Positions 6,874-10,814 of a DNA stretch of 10,814 bases are shown here, one piece after another; position 1 is the stretch's first letter; every line of letters starts with the position of its first letter. Origin of the DNA: JAULUH01 sp032111745 (GTDB lineage: Bacteria; Chloroflexota; Anaerolineae; JAAEKA01); the NCBI GenBank assembly GCA_032111745.1, contig JAULUH010000311.1, forward strand, positions 1 to 10,814. The letters run 5' to 3'. A model generated the notes under the pieces. That model had not been told where the DNA came from. It was given only the letters and a program-made list of their open reading frames with translations, and searched no databases. Both the position numbers and the translations under genes were made by a program.

Positions 6874-6883
6874 ATACCGGTAT
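6874..6883. promoter_or_regulatory. Palindrome ATACCGGTAT in the gap before nrdJ
   Basis: A perfect 10-bp palindrome lies 30 bases before the nrdJ ATG, within the only sizeable gap (6844-6913) of the nrdR-nrdJ block. A run of seven T (6854-6860) precedes it and an A/T-rich stretch (6881-6891) follows. This could be an operator or a weak internal promoter, but no convincing -35/-10 pair was found. No NrdR core occurs here. The nrdJ ribosome site GGTGGAGG is at 6896-6903. Confidence 0.3.
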
Positions 6884-6913
6884 CATTAATACGAAGGTGG
6901 AGGTTTTGTTGGA

Positions 6914-9900
6914 ATGAGCACGACAAAAAACCCAAAACTGGGAGCACAGGCAACCGCAGCACCGGCAGATCTGCTCCAGCGACCGATGGGCATCAGCGAG
7001 AATGGTCTGGAGGTCTTGCGGCGGCGATATCTACGCAAAGGGCTGGACGGCAAGCCCATGGAGACGATCCCCGAGATGTTCTGGCGCGTGGCTAGCAACG
7101 TTGCCCTGCCGCAGCAGGCCTGGGGAGATGAGGCCAATTACCTGCAGGCGGCAGAACAGTATTACGATCTACTCACCTCGCTGCGCTTCTTCCCTAACTC
7201 CCCTACGTTCACCGGTGCTGGCACGCCGCTGGGCCAGCTTGCCGCCTGCTTCGTCCTGGCCATTGAGGACGACATGGGCAAGGACTCGGGCCAGGGCATC
7301 TTCAACACCCTGCGCAATGCAGCCCTGATCCAGCAGACCGGAGGCGGCAATGGGTTCAGCTTCAGCCGCCTGCGGCCCAAGGGCGATTCGGTCGCCTCCA
7401 GCGCCGGCGTGGCCAGCGGCCCCGTGGGCTTTCTGCGCGTCTATGATGCCGCCTTCGGCGAAATCGCTCAGGGCGGCACCCGGCGGGGCGCTAACATGGG
7501 CGTGCTACGTGTCGATCATCCCGATATCGAAGAGTTTATCGCCTGCAAGGCCGAAGAGGGACAGATTACCAACTTCAACATCTCCGTGGGCGTCACCGAT
7601 GCCTTCATGGAGGCCGTGCGCGACGATACCGGATTCGATCTGGTGAACCCGCGCCACGGCGAGGTCACCCGCACGGTGCGCGCCCGGGACCTCTTCGAGA
7701 AGATCGTGGCCTACGCCCATCGCAACGGCGAGCCCGGCGTGCTCTTCCTCGACGCCGCCAATCGCTCCAACCCCGTGCCCCAGCTTTATCAGCTCGAAGC
7801 CACCAACCCCTGCGGCGAGCAATGGCTCGGCCCCTTCGAGAACTGCTGCCTGGGCTCCATCAACCTGGCCCAACACCTCACCGCCGATGGCCGCGTCGAC
7901 TGGGCCAGGCTGCAGGAAACGGTCGAGACCTCGACCCGCTTCCTTGACGACGTCGTGAGCGCCAATAAGTACGTGCCTGCTGTGCCAGAGCTCCAGGACG
8001 CCGCTCACCGCGTCCGGCGCATCGGCCTGGGCATCATGGGCCTGGCCGACATGATGTACCGGCTGGGCGTGCGCTACGGCGACCAGGAATCCCTGGACCT
8101 GGCCGGACAGGTGATGGAGTTCGTGCGCTACCACTGCATGCGTACTTCCATCGAGCTGGCTAAGGAACGCGGCGCCTTTCCCGCCATCACGGGCTCCCTC
8201 TACGATCCCCAAGACCTCAAATGGCAGCCCCCCACTCCCATCCAGCCTTACTCCCATGACTTCGGCCGGCCCGCCCTCGATTGGCGTGCCATCGTGGCCA
8301 GTATCAAACGCTACGGCATCCGCAACGGCGCCCAGACCACCGTCGCCCCCACCGGCACCATCGGCACGGTCACCGGCTGCGAAGGCTATGGCTGCGAGCC
8401 GGTGTTCGCCCTGGCTTACACACGTTATGTCAAAGAGCGTGACGGCGATGTCCCCTTGACCTACGTCAGCCCCCTCTTCCTGCAGACCCTGGAACAGGCC
8501 CATATCGACGGCGCCCGGCGGGATGAGATCATCCAGCAGATCGTGCACAGCGGCACCTGCCAGGGCGTAGAGGCGCTACCGGCCGCCATCCGGCATACCT
8601 TTGTCGTCAGCCAGGATATCACCCCGCAGGAACACGTGATGATGCAGGCCGTGCTGCAGCGATTCGTCGATAACAGCATCAGCAAGTGCATCGCCGGCGA
8701 CTCGCTGGTACTCACCGCCCATGGCCTGGTACCCATCGATGAGCTATCCGAACTACGCCTGGACGATCAATTCGAATCGCTACAACTGGATATCACCAGC
8801 CCCGCCGGCCTGGAGCCCGCGGACGCCTTCTACTACGGTGGTTATCGCGAGACCCGGTTGGTACAGCTGGCCCACGGCTACCGGATAGAGGGTACGCCTA
8901 ACCATCGCATCCAGGTCCTGGATGGGTCGGGCGAGATTGTCTTCCGCCGCCTGGACCAGCTCAAGCCAGGCGATACCGCAGTGCTCTACGCCGGCCAACG
9001 CCGCACCGGATCACCAGGCCAGCCCCTGCCCGCGCCAGCCGGTATGGATCTGCGGCGCCCCGGAAAGATGAACCCTGACCTGGCTTTCCTGCTCGGCTGC
9101 CTCACGTCCCATGGAGTGATCGACCGTCACCGCCTATCGGTGCCCCACGGCGACCGCAGCTTCCTCGCCGAGCTGCAGGCCATCGTCCAGAAACAGTTTG
9201 ACCTGGCATCCACCATCGTGCGCGATCCTAGCCACGGGCCTTATGTCCTGCAAATCAGTTCTCGCCCGTTGCGCAACTGGCTCCTGGCAGACCTCGGCCT
9301 GGACGGCAGTGCTGCAAACCGGGGCATCCCCTCCAGCATCCTGCGCGCTGGCCTGGACGAAATATCCGCCTTTCTGCGCGGCCTAATGCGGGATGCCTCC
9401 CTGGCCGAAGGCGGCACGGGCCTCCACCTCTCGCTGGCCAGCGATAGGTTGATCCGCCAATGCCAGGTGCTTCTGCTCAACCTCGGAGTGCTGGCCTCTG
9501 TGCAGCAGGCCGGGACAGGACTCTGGAGCCTGTCCGTGCAGGGAGGTGCGCTGAAGGTGCTATCCAGCCTGATCGGCTTTGTCGAAGTGTGGCCAGCCAG
9601 GCAGCGGGCACTCCCCCATGATCAGCCGGCTCAGGGGTTGCCCGGCTCCGTCCGGCCGCTCCCGGCCACTGCCGCGGCCGTGTTGCCGGCTTCGCTGCCG
9701 GCCAACCGGCATCCTGTGTCTTCCCCGGCGGCTGGGACCACCATCAGCATGGACCGGCCACAGGCTGTGGAGACCTCGGCGGGCCAGGTCAGCGCAATGT
9801 TGTTCGTGCCTGTACAGGGCGTCACCGTCGGCTTCGCCGAGGTGTTCGACATCAGCGTGCCTGGCTCCCATAGCTTTGTTGCCAACGGCATAGGCAACCA

Positions 9901-10711
9901 CAATACCTGCAATTTCCCCCCTGATGCCAGTCGCGAGGACGTTGGCGAGGCCTACATGATGGCCTGGGAACTGGAATGCAAAGGCCTGACAGTCTACGTG
10001 ACGGGCAGTCGTCATGAGGTCGTGCTCGAGACCAAGGCTACTGCCGACGCCAAGAAAGGTGCCATTCCGGAGCAGGCCTCCAACGGCACGACCACGGCCG
10101 CGGAAACGCTGCATGCTGCGATGCTGGACGCCGGGGAGCCAGCCAACGGCAACAACGGATACGAGGCACCCCACGTGGGCCAAACGCCCTCGCCCTTCGA
10201 TGCTAAGCGACCGCGGCCGCGGCATCTCCATGGCACTACCTACCGTCGCCTGAGCCCGCTAGGCACAGCCTATGTGACCGTCAACGACACCGAGGATGGC
10301 GAGCCTTTCGAGGTGTTCATGAACGTGGGCAAGGCTGGCTCAGATGTGGCCGCCGTCAGCGAGGCCCTGGGCCGGCTGATCAGCCTGGTCCTGCGCCTGC
10401 CCAGCTCCCTGACCCCCACCGAGCGCCTGCAGCAGGTGGTCTACCAGCTCAATGGCATCGGCGGCGGGCGCCACCTCGGCTTCGGCCCCCAACGGGTCCG
10501 CAGCCTGCCTGATGCCATCGCCCAGGTCCTGGCCGAGCACCTATCAGAGGTCGAGCATGCTCCCCAGCCCCCATCGCCCTCGCCAGCTGAACAACTGGCC
10601 CTCCCTATGCCCAAACAAATCGGCGATCTCTGCCCCGACTGCGGCAACAGCACCCTGCTCAACGTAGAGGGCTGCCGCAAATGCCACGTCTGCGGCTATA
10701 GCGAGTGCTAG
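6914..10711 (+). CDS. nrdJ: Class II (B12-dependent) ribonucleotide reductase with intein
   Basis: Reduces ribonucleotides to deoxyribonucleotides using adenosylcobalamin as radical source, so it needs neither oxygen nor a small subunit. The precursor has 1265 residues. Removing the intein (592-997) leaves 859. The reductase barrel holds the active-site triad N298, C300, E302 in NPCGEQ, with redox cysteines C112 (GQLAACFVL) and C311 (ENCCLGSINL). It also has APTGTIGTVTGC and the NSISK/T site. After the intein come TCNFPPDAS and CKGLTVYVTGSR, then a low-complexity linker (about 1040-1110) and a TSCPD-type domain (about 1110-1215). The tail is cysteine-rich (C1240, C1243, C1254, C1257, C1260, C1265), typical of class II enzymes that feed electrons to the active site. 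No N-terminal ATP-cone is visible, so allosteric activity control may be absent and NrdR would matter more. The ATG at 6914 follows GGTGGAGG by 10 bases. It is probably read from the nrdR promoter. Confidence 0.96.
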   Translation: MSTTKNPKLGAQATAAPADLLQRPMGISENGLEVLRRRYLRKGLDGKPMETIPEMFWRVASNVALPQQAWGDEANYLQAAEQYYDLLTSLRFFPNSPTFTGAGTPLGQLAACFVLAIEDDMGKDSGQGIFNTLRNAALIQQTGGGNGFSFSRLRPKGDSVASSAGVASGPVGFLRVYDAAFGEIAQGGTRRGANMGVLRVDHPDIEEFIACKAEEGQITNFNISVGVTDAFMEAVRDDTGFDLVNPRHGEVTRTVRARDLFEKIVAYAHRNGEPGVLFLDAANRSNPVPQLYQLEATNPCGEQWLGPFENCCLGSINLAQHLTADGRVDWARLQETVETSTRFLDDVVSANKYVPAVPELQDAAHRVRRIGLGIMGLADMMYRLGVRYGDQESLDLAGQVMEFVRYHCMRTSIELAKERGAFPAITGSLYDPQDLKWQPPTPIQPYSHDFGRPALDWRAIVASIKRYGIRNGAQTTVAPTGTIGTVTGCEGYGCEPVFALAYTRYVKERDGDVPLTYVSPLFLQTLEQAHIDGARRDEIIQQIVHSGTCQGVEALPAAIRHTFVVSQDITPQEHVMMQAVLQRFVDNSISKCIAGDSLVLTAHGLVPIDELSELRLDDQFESLQLDITSPAGLEPADAFYYGGYRETRLVQLAHGYRIEGTPNHRIQVLDGSGEIVFRRLDQLKPGDTAVLYAGQRRTGSPGQPLPAPAGMDLRRPGKMNPDLAFLLGCLTSHGVIDRHRLSVPHGDRSFLAELQAIVQKQFDLASTIVRDPSHGPYVLQISSRPLRNWLLADLGLDGSAANRGIPSSILRAGLDEISAFLRGLMRDASLAEGGTGLHLSLASDRLIRQCQVLLLNLGVLASVQQAGTGLWSLSVQGGALKVLSSLIGFVEVWPARQRALPHDQPAQGLPGSVRPLPATAAAVLPASLPANRHPVSSPAAGTTISMDRPQAVETSAGQVSAMLFVPVQGVTVGFAEVFDISVPGSHSFVANGIGNHNTCNFPPDASREDVGEAYMMAWELECKGLTVYVTGSRHEVVLETKATADAKKGAIPEQASNGTTTAAETLHAAMLDAGEPANGNNGYEAPHVGQTPSPFDAKRPRPRHLHGTTYRRLSPLGTAYVTVNDTEDGEPFEVFMNVGKAGSDVAAVSEALGRLISLVLRLPSSLTPTERLQQVVYQLNGIGGGRHLGFGPQRVRSLPDAIAQVLAEHLSEVEHAPQPPSPSPAEQLALPMPKQIGDLCPDCGNSTLLNVEGCRKCHVCGYSEC
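8687..9904 (+). mobile_element. Intein in NrdJ with intact splicing motifs and decayed LAGLIDADG endonuclease
   Basis: In-frame insertion of 406 codons (NrdJ residues 592-997) between NSISK and TCNFPPDAS, the highly conserved class II reductase motif. Block A starts at Cys592 (CIAGDSLVLTAHG). Block B is GTPNHRI with T661 and H664 (intein positions 70 and 73). Block F is EVFDISVPGSHSFVANG, and block G ends NGIGNHN with His996 and Asn997, followed by extein Thr998. All residues needed for standard Cys1/Asn/Thr splicing are present. The centre (about 715-870) keeps the outline of a two-motif LAGLIDADG endonuclease. Motif 1 reads FLLGCLTSHG (H733 in place of the catalytic Asp) and motif 2 reads FLRGLMRDAS (A828 in its place). 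A proline/alanine-rich stretch (about 895-955) follows. Splicing should work, but homing is probably lost. Confidence 0.94.
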
Positions 10712-10787
10712 CACTTGAACCTCGGACGAACACAGACCAGGGCCGAGAAAAGCCTCTGCCGCACCCTGGCATGGCCCCTCGTAGGGC

Positions 10788-10814
10788 GCGGGCCTCCGTG
10801 CCCGCCCGGCCTCC
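10788..10814. repeat. GC-rich palindromic, possibly tandem repeat at window end
   Basis: GCGGGC (10788-10793) pairs with GCCCGC (10800-10805) across a 6-base loop. GGCCTCC occurs at 10791 and again at 10808, suggesting a 17-bp period cut by the window edge. It begins 77 bases after the nrdJ stop. It may be a dispersed intergenic repeat or part of a terminator. The rest of 10712-10787 shows nothing recognisable. Confidence 0.4.

Noticed and set aside
7505..8548. 347-codon open frame on the - strand opposite nrdJ
   Set aside because: Shadow of the reductase coding frame; composition rich in Gly, Ala, Val and His with no recognisable motif.

Overview
The window is GC-rich bacterial chromosome with every recognisable gene on the + strand. 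It joins two blocks: the end of a division and cell wall cluster (ddl, ftsQ, ftsA, ftsZ) and a ribonucleotide reduction block (nrdR, two signalling-type genes, and a class II B12-dependent reductase gene, nrdJ, carrying an intein). The D-Ala-D-Ala ligase, FtsQ, FtsA and FtsZ with a canonical C-terminal tail mark a walled bacterium that divides with FtsZ. Reliance on an oxygen-indifferent B12 reductase, the intein and the base composition would suit a Chloroflexota (Anaerolineae/Caldilineae-like) genome. That placement is inference, because no rRNA or other marker is present.

Layout: 1-971 is ddl, cut at its 5' end by the window edge. 975-1865 is ftsQ, 1881-3107 ftsA and 3162-4493 ftsZ. The spacings are short and each gene has its own ribosome site, so this looks like one operon. 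ftsZ has two in-frame ATG codons 201 bases apart, each behind an AAGGAG site, so full-length and short forms are both possible. Region 4494-4994 has no gene. It holds a perfect 16-bp hairpin (4582-4620) that probably ends the ftsZ transcript, a near-consensus sigma-70 promoter (4735-4763), and two NrdR-box-like sites 31 bp apart (4780-4795 and 4811-4826).

4995-6843 carries nrdR, an ATPase-fold protein with a STAS-like N-terminus (ATG overlapping the nrdR stop by one base), and a STAS-like protein with a C-terminal winged helix. 6914-10711 is nrdJ, whose product is interrupted at the NSISK/T site by a 406-residue intein. The intein's splicing motifs are intact, but its LAGLIDADG endonuclease motifs look decayed. 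The window ends in a GC-rich palindromic, possibly tandem repeat (10788-10814).

Working model: NrdR senses nucleotide state through its ATP-cone and represses its own promoter at the paired boxes. Because no NrdR box is seen in front of nrdJ, the reductase is probably controlled through the same nrdR-led transcript. The least explained part is the two-gene ATPase plus STAS/winged-helix module enclosed between nrdR and nrdJ. It resembles partner-switching regulators and is the best candidate here for an undescribed regulatory system.
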